Assembly (NCBI GenBank): GCA_030549495.1
Contig: JAUIRK010001056.1
Location: 859,501-923,500 of the forward strand
Direction of reading: 5' to 3'
From: Nectonema munidae
Taxonomy: Eukaryota; Nematomorpha; Nectonematoida; Nectonematidae
Length of the DNA: 64,000 bases
The position numbers and the translations under genes were made by a program. The notes beneath the pieces are model-generated. The model did not search any database. It had not been told where the DNA came from and saw nothing but the letters and a program-made list of their open reading frames with translations. The stretch's first letter is position 1. Each line of letters starts with the position of its first letter. Below, one piece after another: positions 34,828-47,631 of the stretch.

Positions 34828-34958
34828 CCCATTTACGACCAATGTTCCTATTTTGGAACATAAGTAATTTCATCTTCGTCTGCTTTTTTTCAATGACTTT
34901 GAATATAAATCGTCTGCGTTTTTTTAGATATCATCTGCTTTGCTTGGTCTTAAATGGG
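34828..34958. mobile_element. piggyBac-type MITE, copy 2 (131 bp)
   Basis: Flanked by TTAA on both sides (34824-34827 and 34959-34962), with inverted ends CCCATTTACGACCAA / CCCATTTAAGACCAA. It matches 5067-5200 along its length in opposite orientation, sharing for example CATAAGTAATTTCATCTT and AATATAAATCGTCTGCG. Confidence 0.82.
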
Positions 34959-34962
34959 TTAA

Positions 34963-37159
34963 AAAGAGTGGTAGAAATTTTTTGAAGGGTTCAATTCTTT
35001 CTTTCTCTTATCGTTTTATGTTTTTCAGTCAAGTGCTTCTGAACATGCTTCATTATCAAAAGGTTTTTGCTACCATGCCCTTCAAAATAAAAGGTTTTAT
35101 GTATCAAGAAGGTTTAATATTTGTTAAAAGTTCATTTCTGAAGAGCCCTTTGAAATATGTTTTCATTGCTAATTTATTTTATATTTCGATAAATACTTAT
35201 TTCTTCCATTATTAATTATAAAAATGACGATAATTTTAAAAATGTAATATTTATATTTTAAAAAATATTTGATATCCAATCTTTTCAAGAAAGCTAGTAT
35301 ACTTTTTTTCAAAGTGATTCAACTAATTTAAAATTTTGTCTCATTACCACAAAATCAAAGCAGGCATCACATATTACATACATTTTTTTTATTATTAGAA
35401 GTAACAATAGTAAGAATTTTTAATTCAAATGTTTTTAGGTTTAGGTAGTGCTTTGGCGAACTGATTCTAATTTTGTTAGTAATCAAGCAATCACTAGACA
35501 TTAAGATTGTTTCCCAATTTGGGGGCGTTCGGGTGGGAACTGTATCTTTCTCTTTATATATTTGAAACATGCACTCTTGTAAAAGAATATATATCAACGC
35601 GTAGTTATACAGTAACAAGGGCCGGTATTAGGCGTTTAGTGGAATGAAAAGTCCAGGTAGATCCTGAACTCAGTATTCCCGGCGAGACCACGATATCCGA
35701 AAGGATGGGTGCGAAAATTACCGAAAATATCATTGCTACAGAAGATATTTTTGTCGATTTTTACCGGTTTTAATCATTTTTGTGTATTTTTTCACTATTA
35801 AATATTACAAGAAACATCTATTTTAAAAGAACTTGGATTAGCTATTGAAACCCTTGGAATTAGATTCAAGTAAAGAAGTTTAGCTCAAAGTGTTCCTGAA
35901 GTTGAGATAAATTATAAAAATAAGAATTAACAAAATTTATTGTTTTGAAGGATAATATGATTTCAAAAAGGAAAAGGCAAATCAGTAATTTTTCCTATAT
36001 TTTTATATCTTACTAAAAAAGGCGCAGATTGCCCAATCATAAAATTTATTTACGAGTTATTTATTAATTAATATGTTCGTAAATAGTGGTTAAGTTAGCT
36101 ACCATATAGTTACTTACTAGTTAGTGAATTTAAATAATTAAATATCAATATATATAAATACATTTATCAAGATATTTACGTGGGTAAATAGATCTTAGTT
36201 TTAGGTGCTTTTCTTACTAATTAACTGACTGCTATTGATTTATAACAAACACGTGATCCAACGAAGAGTTAAACACAATATTCAAAATGGCTAATTCCAT
36301 TTAACTTTTTTCTTTCGGCCTTCTGTCATGGATCCTAAAAATAATAGAAAGTGAGTAAGCATTTTGCTTTGAAATGATGCTTATAAACTCCATATCCTTT
36401 TCAACTTAGCTCAAAAGCATGCCTTCCTTGAATCTCTTAACTTCTTCAAATGGGAAGGGGCGGCTAACTGCGCATGATAATAACAATAACTTACAAACGA
36501 GTGAGAGAAAGAGAGAGAGGGAAAAAAATAATTTAATCACAATTTTTGTTTGCTAACTTCACTAATCCATTTCCGAAATCAAGCCAAAAAGCGCGCAGAA
36601 AAAATGCTTGGTATGTATGCTTGTTGTTCTCATTTGTTGCCTTTAGCAAATTTAAACTCGATTCAATCTCTCATTTTTGTGAAAACCCGTAGATGTTCAA
36701 CGTTTTCACTTCTTTTAATAAAATGCATTAATGAATAATAAAATTGTTTTGCCATTTTTCCATCTATCATTCTGACATTTGTTTCGCACGTAGATAATAC
36801 TTTGGCTGTTCATCCTTATTTTGATACAACACTTCTCTTTATCTTTATTTCATATAACAAGAAAATTGATAATCTCATGGAAATGTTAGGAAAGAATAAC
36901 CAATAAAATTGTTCAAATACTACTAACTTTAATAGAATTTTCAAATTTCGCCATTTACTAATAAAAAGAACTAGGAGCTCTTTAGTTAATAAGGAAGCAG
37001 TGTTCATTCACTCTAAAAAGTTAAGAAACTTACCCTACTCTAGAGCGTATATTCAGAATTAAGGTTTTTCGATTTTGCCAATGAGCAAAAAAGCATAAAT
37101 TCAGTATCATCAGTTTGTATTTCTAGGTACTCTTATTCTAAGTACTGATATTCTAGATC
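34963..37159. other. AT-rich stretch, nothing identified
   Basis: No gene recognised. A GA-rich run lies near 36500-36522. A patch GGGCCGGTATTAGGCG near 35620-35636 resembles a transposon terminus but has no visible partner. Confidence 0.35.
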
Positions 37160-37515
37160 CCCGTAAAGATCATTGGTACCCACGTAAAGATCATTGGTAC
37201 CCACATAAAGATCATTGGTACCCACGTAAAGATCATTGGTACCCACGTAAAGATCATTGGTACCCACGTAAAGATCATTGGTACCCACGTAAAGATCATT
37301 GGTACCCACGTAAAGATCATTGGTACCCACGTAAAGATCATTGGTACCCACGTAAAGATCATTGGTACCCACGTAAAGATCATTGGTACCCTCGTAAAGA
37401 TCATTGGCACCCCCGTAAAGATCATTGGCACCCCCGTAAAGATCATTGGTGGCACCCCCCATAAAGATTATTGGCACCCCCGTAAAGATCATTGGCACCT
37501 CCGTAAAGATCATCG
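37160..37515. repeat. 21-bp minisatellite, about 17 copies
   Basis: The unit is GTAAAGATCATTGGTACCCAC. Copies in the left two thirds are almost uniform, those to the right vary (GGCACCCCC variants) and one unit is 3 bp longer. Because 21 and 3 are multiples of three, two minus-strand frames stay open throughout, reading GTNDLYV and VPMIFTW repeats; the third is closed by TGA in every unit. It lies immediately beyond the integrase end of the gypsy fossil. Confidence 0.96.
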
Positions 37516-37539
37516 GTACACCTTCCCGCCATTGGGGCA

Positions 37540-39900
37540 TAGAGATGTCTGTAGTTCATGAGGTGAAGCATTGGTAGAAGTTGAGATTAATGTTCTTAAA
37601 GCATTTAAGGCGTCTGGCAACTTCTTGGTTTTTGGACTTAAGAGTTAGAAGAACAGATTTCCAAACTATCCCAACAAATCGTTCTGCTTGCCCATTTCCA
37701 GTTGGGTTGTAGGTAGTAATTCTACTGGGAACGATGTTTTGGCTTTTCAAATAATTGCGAAATTCATAACCCATAAAACCGCTGCCCCTATCCGAATGAA
37801 CGTATTTAGGTAGACCAAAAAGAGAAAATAGTGAAGTCAAAAGTGATATCAAAGTTTAAGATGAAGTATCAGTGCCAGGAAGTGCGAATGGAAAAAGAGT
37901 GAATTCATCTATAATTACTAAAATATATTAATTACGTGTAACACTGGGTAGAGGTCCTTTAAAACCCAAGTTTAAACGTTCCCGGGGCTGAGTTGCTTTA
38001 ATTACTTTTTCGTTTATTTTAACAAAGTTTAGTTTGACAAGTCTACATGTAGAACACTCATTACAAACTTTTCTTACTTCTTCAACAGAAAAGGGTAAGT
38101 TTATATTTCTTACAAAAACTAATAAACGAGTAAGCCCTGAGTGTGCTAATCTAAAATGTAAGTGATGAAGGTTCATGGTTGAAGCAAAACCTAATTTAAG
38201 AAAACTTAACCGTGAAGAAGAGTCTGCGACAGTATTTAGCTATCCAGGCTTATGCTGTACCTCAAAATAATAACTAGAGAGTTCGAACCTCCATCTCATT
38301 ATCTTTTCGTTTTTGATTTTGTTGTTGTGTCTTTGATGAAGCATAAAAAAATGTACTTTTGATCCGTGTGGGGATGAGCAGAGTGGGGCAATCAAACCAG
38401 AAAACTTAGGAACCCACTTTGAGCAATAACTAAATGATCATTTTATCTGTTCTACTTCTTTGGCTGTCTTGGAAATCTTTAGGTCATTAAGAGGCAGAAG
38501 TCGCTCTGGATCAGGTCTTATTTCTCCATTTTCTATAAGGTTGAAGAGGAATGTCAAAAAACGAGTATTAAATACACATTTAAACTTGTTAAAAGTAAAC
38601 TAAAATTTTGAAGCAGCCTCAAAAAGTCTATTCAAGTTTCTATGGTGCTGCTTTTGATCGATTCCGCTAACTGTTATATTGTCTAAATACGCAAAAGTGT
38701 CTTCCAGATGTTCCTCTTTTAAAATATTAACCTTATATTTGGAGATAGAATGTATTAAATCGTTGATATTAGATAAAGTGTAGCTGTCTAGCAGATTAAA
38801 CCTGCAGAATAATCCACTACCATACGTTTTTTTTCGGATTTTAAAACAAGAATCTGAGCTCTTCAAGGACTATGCGATGGTTCTATTATATTTTCAGCCA
38901 GCATTTTCTTAATTTCGCTCTTTATAAAGTCAACTTCTTCCCTGCTATACCTACGAGATTTGGTGGAAATAGGATGGCAATCAGGAGACAAGTTATTAAA
39001 AAGAGAAGGCGAACTCCCATTAAAAACGCTTGGAGCACAAACTTCTAGCGCTGTTCTATCACCGTTGAAGATGAAGATAACTTTCACGGTTTGTGGCGTT
39101 GAAGCTAAGCGCACAGAAAAAGAAGATGGTTGCAGTTTGAAATTATGACTTTTAACAACATGAGGATGAATAAAAATATTAGATGACCCAGTATCTTGAA
39201 TTTTTCTTTGCTTTGAAGTTTGGACATACAAACTTTTGCGAAATGTCCTTTTTGTTGCAGGAGTGACAGGTAGCATTACGAGCTGGGCATCTATTTCGAG
39301 GATGCCAGCGTAAATCAAAGAAAAAGCATTTACGCACTACCAAAGCACATTTATCATTGTCAGAAGTAGACAAATCTCTACTTTCAGGAACATTGTAATT
39401 CAATCAGAAGCATCTTTTAGGCTGACGTCTTCTTTTTCTAAGATGCGTGTTCTGATCAATTAAGAAGATAGTCCTTGTATCAATGCAACACACAGGGCTT
39501 CTTGTCTGTTCTCCTCTGCTGACTTATTCTCAAACTTGCAATCATGGAATAACTGGTTCAGGCTTTGTTGAGGGACTCTCCTGGCTTTTGTAACAAACAC
39601 TTTGTCAAGGGAAAGAAAAGAACCTTCATGAGTTGTCTCATGGCAGAAGTATTGGAATATCTTTGGGCTCACATGAGAAGTCAGAACATACAGCTTGGCT
39701 TCTTCAGAAACTTTATGGAGTTTGGAAGTTTTTTCCAATGCTCGTATTGTTCTCTTGCATCTTCATGATTAGGATCCAAGTTCAACTTACATGGACTAGT
39801 TAGGTAATTCTTCAATTCCCAGCAACCATCAGAAGAGACAGGCAGAGACATGTAGGCGAGGAAAAAATAAGTTGTTAAAATTGTGGTATTTACTTTTACC
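37540..39900 (-). mobile_element. Ty3/gypsy retrotransposon fossil, broken
   Basis: Parts in minus-strand order are a gag-like region (about 39900-39200, with a CCHC-type knuckle patch near 39250-39310), a protease and RT start (about 39200-38860), RT-related sequence (about 38866-38600), an integrase zinc-binding part (about 38176-37930) and an integrase core (about 37852-37556). The order protease-RT-integrase places it in Ty3/gypsy. It is clearly broken, with many breaks (of the order of ten), and is shorter than a full element. No LTRs could be recognised, so it is old compared with the element at 53224-58457. Confidence 0.85.
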
Positions 39901-39914
39901 ACAATTTTAACAAC
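39871..39914. repeat. Perfect 18-bp inverted repeat
   Basis: Arms 39871-39888 (GTTGTTAAAATTGTGGTA) and 39897-39914 are exact inverted copies with an 8-nt loop. It lies at the outer edge of the gypsy fossil. Confidence 0.95.
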
Positions 39915-41495
39915 TTAAAATACTGCTTCAATACAATATTATTTATTCAATGCAATATATGCCGTGAGTTATAATTGTAGAAAATAAGACATTAATTAAA
40001 GTAACACATTTTAGTGCAATTTTAAAGAATTTAGAAACAATAAAATTCATAAACTAAATAATTTAGATTAAAGAAGGAAATCTATTAAAAGACGTTACAT
40101 ATTTAAAAATTATCAATAGTAGGTATCAATTTATAGAAATCAAAATTACAAAAACAACTTTAATATAGAATCTTGTTTTATTAAAAATATAGATTTGAAA
40201 TAGCAAAAAAAACAAAATCATGATCTTTCTTGAGAAGAATAAATAAACCCATCAGCCATAACTTGAATTAGATATAATTGAGAATGTAAAATGTTTTTGA
40301 TGCAAATGAATTTTTTTGATTGGTTAAAATAAGTACACTATACTACACATATATACAAAATATACAAATATAAATATAAAAATTTTGAACCAAAACTTTT
40401 ATGGTAAAATAAGTTTATATTGTTATTCAGAATGATAAGAGGATTCTAAAAATGTATAAAACTTGCATATTTGTTGAATATATGTTAAATGTCAAAATTT
40501 TCATGGGGTAAAATTGGTGCCATTTTTTAACGTCAAAAAGTGAAAATTAAAAAAAACATATCAAAACTGAATATTTTTCAAAAATTTAAAATATTACAAT
40601 AAAATATAACCCATTATACATCCTTTCATAAAAATATTTGAAAATAAAAGAAATTTTAGTTTTTGAGCAAAATTTGATCAAATATTTTGAAATTAAGATT
40701 TTTGAGGAGCGATCCTGGAAAATTTAAATGTTTAATAAAATTTTTGCATAAAAAATTTAAAAGAAACACCCCTAACAACAAAATCGCAAAATTTCGTTCT
40801 CAAGCGCGGGTCATTGACCTCAATTTGAGGTCATGTCACTACCACGAACAAACTCAGAATCGAAAATAAGGTAAATATTGATTAAAAAAAAATTCAAAAC
40901 CTCTTTTGATCATATAAAAATTTGACGTCAAAGTGAAAAAAATGTTATATATAATATCAAATTTTTTTACAAAACGTATATATAGTAGCTTTTGCTTCTG
41001 AAGGATATAAAATGGCTCCGAAGCTTTGCTAAGCTATCGTTATATATATATATATGATTCGCTTACAATCTTTATATATTAGACCACAAATAATAAGTAC
41101 ATCAATAATTCTTTCACCATTATTTTTTGCATATATATGCAAAATCTTTTATCAATGGCCTCAATTTGCCATGTTGTCTAACTGTTACATTCTGTGTGTG
41201 AATGAGTAGGTGCAAAGTCATAGATTACATCTCCTGTCTACAGGAATTTCCCTGCGGACGTTTAGCAAGGCTAGTCCAAGCTAAGCATTGATTGAGATTA
41301 GTCATGGAAGCTATAATAATGCATCTAAATTATTAACTCTAGCGTGGGTGTGTCTTATGTAATCGTTGGTAGCATTCTCACTGTAGTAATGAAATCTACA
41401 AACTTTTGTCATCCTAATCAATTTTCATAACTTCTTAACATCCTTACGCATATTAAATTAATTGAAATCGTTTATCAAGATTAAAGGTTAAAAAA
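39915..41495. other. AT-rich stretch, nothing identified
   Basis: No gene seen. Contains (TA)n near 41041-41055 and a less AT-rich patch at about 41155-41330 without a recognisable reading frame. Confidence 0.4.
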
Positions 41496-41600
41496 GGTAA
41501 CGCTTGTATCAAACTATGAGGAAATTAGGCGTGATACAGGATCGAACCCAAGACCTTGCGAGTTATCGAAACCCAGTATCTAACCAAGCTTACTCATCCT
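41496..41600 (-). repeat. tRNA-derived SINE, internally deleted
   Basis: The head matches the other SINE copies (A-box-like region, then GGTTCGATCCTG on the minus strand near 41535-41546). Most of the body between the TTACC end and CGCTTGTATC is missing. Confidence 0.7.
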
Positions 41601-42279
41601 CCATGTGAAATCTTCTTTCACAAGAAATCCTTTGCTTACATATCCACCACAAAGGCAGTTCCCTGTGCTTTCTGCTTGACTTGGCTTGAATAAGACTCAT
41701 AGAGTCGAAATATTCTCTTTCAAGCAAGAAAAGATTTTAAAGAAATGCTTGTTACTAGCAACTTTTCACAGCGTCCCTAGGCGTTACCATCCATTTTGAG
41801 AACGACTGACCGATAAGATTGTGAGTGAGATCATGAAAGAGTTACTACATCGAGAAATATTTTAGTCTTTTACTAATATTCCAAAAATGTTCTTTTGTTT
41901 GCTAGGTTACGCTAACCAAAAAGTGCAACTTAATAATGTCTATGTATCTTCGCTATAAAATTATTCACAGCGATTTTGAACTCTTCGCAAGAATTGTCAA
42001 AAGTAAGCAAGGCCTTTTTATGCATAATCTCTTATCAGTAATAATCGTAAAAAACTTTCAAAACTAGAAAATGATTTTCCTTAGAAACGTTTCAATTTCT
42101 TGTAAATAAATGTGCGCAATGTGATGTCTTGGTTTTTGATGACTATTATTTTTTTAGACTTTTTGGCGAATCTGTGATAATTTAACACTGCAAATCAAAT
42201 AATATTTCAAATAAAATAAATACAAGAAATGAACTCTAGATTAGAGAAATATAAATGTGCGGATGGAAAGGAGGGTCTC

Positions 42280-42323
42280 ACAGTGTAAAGCCCCCTTTTG
42301 CCCATCCTTGGCTACGGCCCGGT
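42280..42323. mobile_element. Fragment of a hAT MITE end
   Basis: On the minus strand the sequence CCGGGCCGTAGCCAAGG is close to the terminal repeat of the MITE at 22351-22512 and is followed by a G-rich interior. The opposite end and a target duplication were not found. Confidence 0.45.
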
Positions 42324-42324
42324 A

Positions 42325-42480
42325 TGTATGTCTAATTGTTTTTGGTGTCTGACGTCTATTAATACAGATAAATAGGAAAGTTAAGAATGTCAAAAATGTT
42401 TATGTAAATGTATATATGTAGGATATTACGCTAAAACTAAACCTAACCTCACGCCTAACACTAATACTAACTCGAAACGA
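42325..42480. repeat. Dispersed repeat shared with 2466-2640
   Basis: Diverged second copy: GACGTCTATTAATACAGAT, then a spacer, then a CTAA-rich run (AAACCTAACCTCACGCCTAA). Confidence 0.45.
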
Positions 42481-42769
42481 TAATTCAAAAATACAACTAA
42501 AAACAAATATAAATATAGACATAAAAAAAGTTTGATGGCAAAAGAATTTTTGATTTGATTAAAAAAAGCGATAGATACCATAAAAAAATTAAAAAAAAGT
42601 GTAAATAACTGTAAGTTAAAGGAACCATATGTAGAAATAAAGTAAAATATAAAATTAAACTTGAAAAAAAATTAACCTTTTCTAACTAGACTTCTGGAAT
42701 CAATGAAATCACCTAAAAATACTTGGTTTAAATAAAATAAAATATTGAAAGCCAGAACACCTTTTTACC

Positions 42770-43650
42770 TTATTATTTGCAGAGAAAATGGAACTATAAC
42801 CAATGATAAGAAGATCTCAGAAATTTTAATGATTATATTTCACATCTGGTAATAATAGTATGATAGGCAAAAGTTCAAAAAATGTTTTAACCGGTTTTGA
42901 AGTTAATGATCCTTCTTTTGTTTTAAGCAAGATTAATAAAAATGATATCATCATAGCCACGAATAAGATGACAAAATCTAAAAAATCTTGCGACATTTAT
43001 AATATCACTGTGTACAGGCTTTATTTGATAAGAGACTACATTGTTAAATATACTTATTTATTTCCTTCAATTTCTGTATTGAACTTGACATATTCCCTTC
43101 TTGTTTAAAATTGAGTAAGATTATCCCTCTCTTAAAAAGGGTTATACTGATAAGTTATGTATTGGAAAATATAGGCATATTAGTATAATTACTACTTTGT
43201 CCAAAATTTTCCAAAAAAATTATACATAGTCAAATCTGTCCATACTTGAAAGAACACAATCTATTGTATGAATAAAAAATTTGTTTTTATAAAAAAATAC
43301 AGTAGATAATACTTACATCTATTAGAAAAATCCAAGACCATTTGGATGAGTCCGGTGAAGTGCTCGCTATATTTTTAGACTAACGAAATTAGGTGGGCAT
43401 CAAATTGTGAGTATGAGGTAGACCACTTCCTCTTTTAAATGCATTTCTTCAAGCGTACCACAGGGTTCTATTTTAGGACCATTGTCGTTTTGAGGAGTTC
43501 TAATAGATTATTTTCTTTATATCTTTTTGCAGATGACATAACCTTACTTTTACCTCTTTCTAGTTTTTGCAATACACATATACCTATCACCGATTAAGTT
43601 AAATCTAATTTCCTTGCGATTAAAAAAATGGCAAAAACTTGTATAACTTT
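42770..43650 (+). pseudogene. LINE reverse transcriptase remnant
   Basis: Pieces in several plus-strand frames: NGTITNDKKISEIL (about 42785), MTKSKKSCDIYNITVYRL (about 42968-43020), GKYRHISIITTLSKIFQK (about 43165-43215), VPQGSILGPLSF (about 43455-43490) and YLFADDITLLLPL (about 43520-43558). These are consecutive motifs of a non-LTR RT in the right order with the FADD box kept. Deletions between motifs, frame changes and stops show a dead copy. It is distinct from the LINE at 23322. Confidence 0.77.
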
Positions 43651-45735
43651 GAAGGAAACTGATTGAATGTTTGATGTGCTCAATATGTCAACGTTATAAG
43701 ATTGATTTATCCAAGTTTTCATTGTAAACGACACATATTGTCGATTTGATAGACGCGGTTACAAACAACGTCTATCTTGATTTATTGTGCTTGTTCATTA
43801 TTTCGCTAAACCAAATTTGAAATGTGGAGTTTGAAGATAAGAAAATATTTATATATTGTTTACAATATTTTCTTCATAGCGGCGCTGTAATGTAAGTTTT
43901 TTAAAAATAATAGTTTTTGTACTCAATCGTGAACATAGTTAATCAGTCTGGCTCTGAATGTAAGGTAAAGGTAAAGAGTGGCTATGAAGGTCATTCTAGG
44001 CTCGTAAAATTCTTTATTTAAAGTCTATGCTGCTTTTATATATTTGTATAAATTCACCGTTTCGAATATGACACTTTCGTGCAGTCAGCATAGACCGCGA
44101 AAATTTGATATAATTAACTACATTTTGTCGCCGTTTGAATTATAAGCTGTTAGCTATGATTATTTTACTCTTTGGCTTACTGTGAGGTGAAATGTTGAAT
44201 GGTTTATTTGCTAAATATTTTAATGCATATGAAATAAAAGGTTTACTTAAATGTAAGCTTATAAAACTTATCAGTCAAAAACGTGAAAGCCTGAAACCGA
44301 TTGATTTTTATTAAATGTTATCAGAACTTTTATACAAACCTTCAATTTCCTAAGAATCATGGCTTTGTAGCGTCTGATTTGATTACTTTCAACGATGAAA
44401 AGTGAGGATTTAACATTTGTCCAGTAGGCATTTGCAGTTTTTTCGGAATTGTTTCCTCGTTTCTTAATCGGCATAAAGACTTGACGATGTGACTTGTCTT
44501 AAAAAAGTGTGAGTAAAAGAATTTTCAGAAAGCTGTGTCAATATCGAAAATTATTTACATCAAAAATATACAGTGATGTTTTAAAATGCTTAAAAATTTG
44601 TTTTGTATCCTTGTTTCTCTCCATATTTAAATATTCCTGAATTAAAAGTAATGATTTAGGCAAATTTCACATCTATTGATGCATAATTGAAATGATAAAA
44701 AGCATTTTTACATCTTGGTAGAAAAAATTCATTTTCATTTTTTTTCAGTTCATTAAGATATGTTTTGAGTCAAGCAACTGTTTTTAAAATTTACACCACA
44801 ATGTAAGCAATAATAAAATAAAAAATCAATTTATTAAATAAATAACACAAATGCAAAATACTAGCAAATCCTTGATGTTTTGAACGATTATAATTCAAAA
44901 GTTTTCGCCATTGTGGAATTTGATGTTTCAATTTTACAACTTTAAAGTCTTTTGAAATTTTCGACGCTTTAGTTGTTCCATTTAAATCAATAATAATTTA
45001 TATAACATTTGTCAAGGAAAAATGCGTATACCTTCAAGGGATGATTTAAATCTACCAGCAAGTGAATTTATTGGAAATGCAGAATCTTCTCAATCTACTT
45101 GTTTTGGTAAAAAGCAGGGATTAACCGGATAGCAATAAAGTCGGATAACAGGATAATATCCGTCTTTTGAAAAGAGGGGATTCGAATATCCAATAAGATT
45201 TACCAAATTTCCGGCCGGTTATTAAATTAAACACTGTGCATAATTATTCTGTTAACCATTTTTATTATTAAAGAAAAAGTATAATCTATAGTTCCATTTA
45301 TTTAAATTTCACAAAAAAATTAAATCTTTTAAAAAAAATAGAAAAGCTTGCAAATTGGAAATATTTACAGAGAGAGAGAAAGAGAGTATAAAAATAAATT
45401 TATATTTTTGGAATCAATGAGGCAGACATTTTCCACAGCAATAAAACTAGCAACACAGTTGCGTCATTTTTGTGCAGATATTCCTGGTGGATGACATGTT
45501 GGGAAAACTAGAAAAACAGCTGAACTTTCACAGTCCAATCAAAATGTTTTAAGTAAACATCCATCAAACCTTTTCTCAAAAACAATAGAAAATCTCAATG
45601 TAGAGAGATTCTAATGTATTTTCTTCATTATTCAAAAAAAATTAAATACAGAAATTGACCAAATAATTTCAAATCATTTAAAGATAACCACGAGAGAAAA
45701 TCCAGAAAATTAAGGTTTTAGAAAAAAGGAATTTT
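43651..45735. other. AT-rich stretch, nothing firmly identified
   Basis: No gene supported. The part from about 45010 may belong to the FLYWCH/MULE remnant that follows, but I see no recognisable motif there. Confidence 0.35.
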
Positions 45736-46433
45736 TTTTCAAAAAAATCGGTTTTGTCCGTACAAAGCAGACGTCTGGTCAAGAAAAAAAGTGTGATAAA
45801 ATATACTGGAAATGTTCAAAAAGAAACTGTAAAGCACCTTTTATCCAAAAAAGAAAACAATCATACACAGAAAAAATGAATAATGAAATTAAAAATAGAG
45901 GAATAAAAAATGTAAGACCATGAAATCAAAACTTCTTAAATAAATTTTTATATGTTTAGATTTTGAAACTAGCTTCTGAAATTGTAAGTAAAATGTTGGA
46001 AATTTAGGATATTCCTAGCCTGGTAAATCCTGATCACCTTATCCGAGTTTTAAATAGGAAAATGGAAAAACTTCAACCAGAAAAGCCAAAAACTTGAACT
46101 TCACGCTTAGAAACGATTTTATTGCAGAGAATGTTCTAATATATGATATCAAAACTTCAAATAAAAGGCATCTTTTGCCACTGAAGTTCAATTCTCACGT
46201 TTGGACCGCTCAAAAACTTGCTACTATTTTAAATTTAGATTCAGCACTCCTATTTTAATTAAGATTATTTTGAGGTTTGTCGATGAAAGGTGGTGAAGAA
46301 GCCATTTGTCCAACATTTCACAATTCGTTCATTTGTACGAAGTGAAGACGGTATCAAGCAGCTAAACTTTATTTTTTGCCCTAATGAGCTCCAAAAAGAA
46401 AACTATTATAATCCTGTTATTCAAAATGTAAAA
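45736..46433 (+). pseudogene. Second FLYWCH/MULE-type transposase remnant
   Basis: At about 45745-45860 one frame reads IGFVRTKQTSGQEKKCDKIYWKCSKRNCKAPFI. Its spacing YWxC...CKA is that of a FLYWCH zinc finger. About 400 bp on, frames read DERW-RSHLSNISQFVHLYEVKTVSSS then TLFFALMSSKKKTII, which resembles the Mutator-like transposase block where the first catalytic Asp, the ...Y..H region and the PLVYALLPxK segment lie. The resemblance is by eye and the second part is interrupted by stops, so the assignment is moderate. Confidence 0.45.
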
Positions 46434-47187
46434 TAATTGTTTATTACTAGCTTAATCTAACGTATGGCAAACATATTAAAATGAAGAATATAATTTTATT
46501 TACCAAAAATATATATTGATCCAACAAGCGCCCTCATCTTCGAAGGAAAATCCATGGGAAGATGAAGGACAAATTCTAGGGCACATACCCACATCCAGAG
46601 GAAGATTGGCATATACACGAACGTAAGTGTCAAGGGTTATCGCTCAAAGAAACCCTCTTAAATTTTGTGTGTATATTAAATTTTTGTGTTGTGTCTCATA
46701 AAAGCACATTTTAGGGCTGACACCAAGTGCTCCTAGGGGTCCGTTATTGATTGTATTCAATAAAGTTTATAATTATCCAAATTTTTATCCAATATTATTC
46801 AGAGGTTATTATTCAAAAAAATGTATTTTCATCGAAATTTGGACTTTATTCAATATTCCAAAAAGTAAGTTTTAAAAAAATATTACTATACTGAAATATT
46901 TTCTAAGAAATTGCCCGCCTGAATCTCATTCTGACACAAAAGTGGGCGTTTCGACAACGGTTGAAAAACACTGATTTCTATATGATATATTTGATCATTT
47001 ATGGTCATTTTGGTTAGAGGGTACGCAAACTCCATGATCTGATTTAATATAACGGTTTTCGAATAATTTTGTAGTTTCAATCAATCAAATTACGCTAGAA
47101 TCTAACCAATGACATCTTAAATAAATTTTGGCTATTCAAATGAACTGTGCTAAATTCTCAGATTCGATTGGGTAAAATTAAATCATA
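46434..47187. other. AT-rich stretch, nothing identified
   Basis: A less AT-rich patch near 46510-46740 has no recognisable frame. Confidence 0.35.
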
Positions 47188-47189
47188 TA

Positions 47190-47631
47190 TAGTAATCCCG
47201 CTTTAAGACCACCTTTGGAACTTTATTTTTATGGAAATGTGAGATGGTCTTATTAGTGAATTTAGAGATAAATAAATCATACAGTAAAACCTTGATATAA
47301 CGAGCTAAAAAGGGGTAGGGTGTAGTGAAACTATGTTAGAAAAGATGCCTTTTTTCCAATGAGAATAGACATGCTAATCTTATCCAACACACATCGCATG
47401 CTCTTTGTCGTTAGCAACACGACATAGCTTAGAGTTAATGTGGATGAGAATACACATGTGCTACTGGTCGTAATATTGAGACGCTTTCTACTACTTAGCA
47501 ACTGGTCAAAATGCCGAATTAGAGGGGTGGTCGTTCTAACGGGAAAACTTGTGCGAAAAACATATGGTTAAAAAACGTCATCAGAAAATAAGGTCGCAAT
47601 TATGAGGTGGTCGTAAAGCGAGTTTTTACTG
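47190..47631. mobile_element. pogo/Tc1-like non-autonomous element (442 bp)
   Basis: Inverted ends are AGTAATCCCGCTTTAAGACC (left) and, inverted, CAGTAAAAACTCGCTTTACG (right), flanked by TA (47188-47189 and 47632-47633). CAGTA-starting ends with CGCTTTA/CGATATAA motifs and TA target sites are typical of pogo/Tigger elements. A second terminus of the same type, CAGTAAAACCTTGATATAAC, sits inside at 47283, also preceded by TA, suggesting nesting or a rearranged end. There is no transposase. Confidence 0.75.

Noticed and set aside
37133-37540. Repeat protein encoded by the minisatellite
   Set aside because: Two frames are open because the unit is 21 bp; there is no start context, conserved flank or evidence of translation.
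40815-40833. Everted nuclear-receptor-like site TGACCTCAATTTGAGGTCA
   Set aside because: A nice palindrome with AGGTCA half-sites, but single, distant from any gene, and expected by chance at this scale.
41155-41330. Host exon in a less AT-rich patch
   Set aside because: Stops in all frames within short distances and no convincing splice pair.
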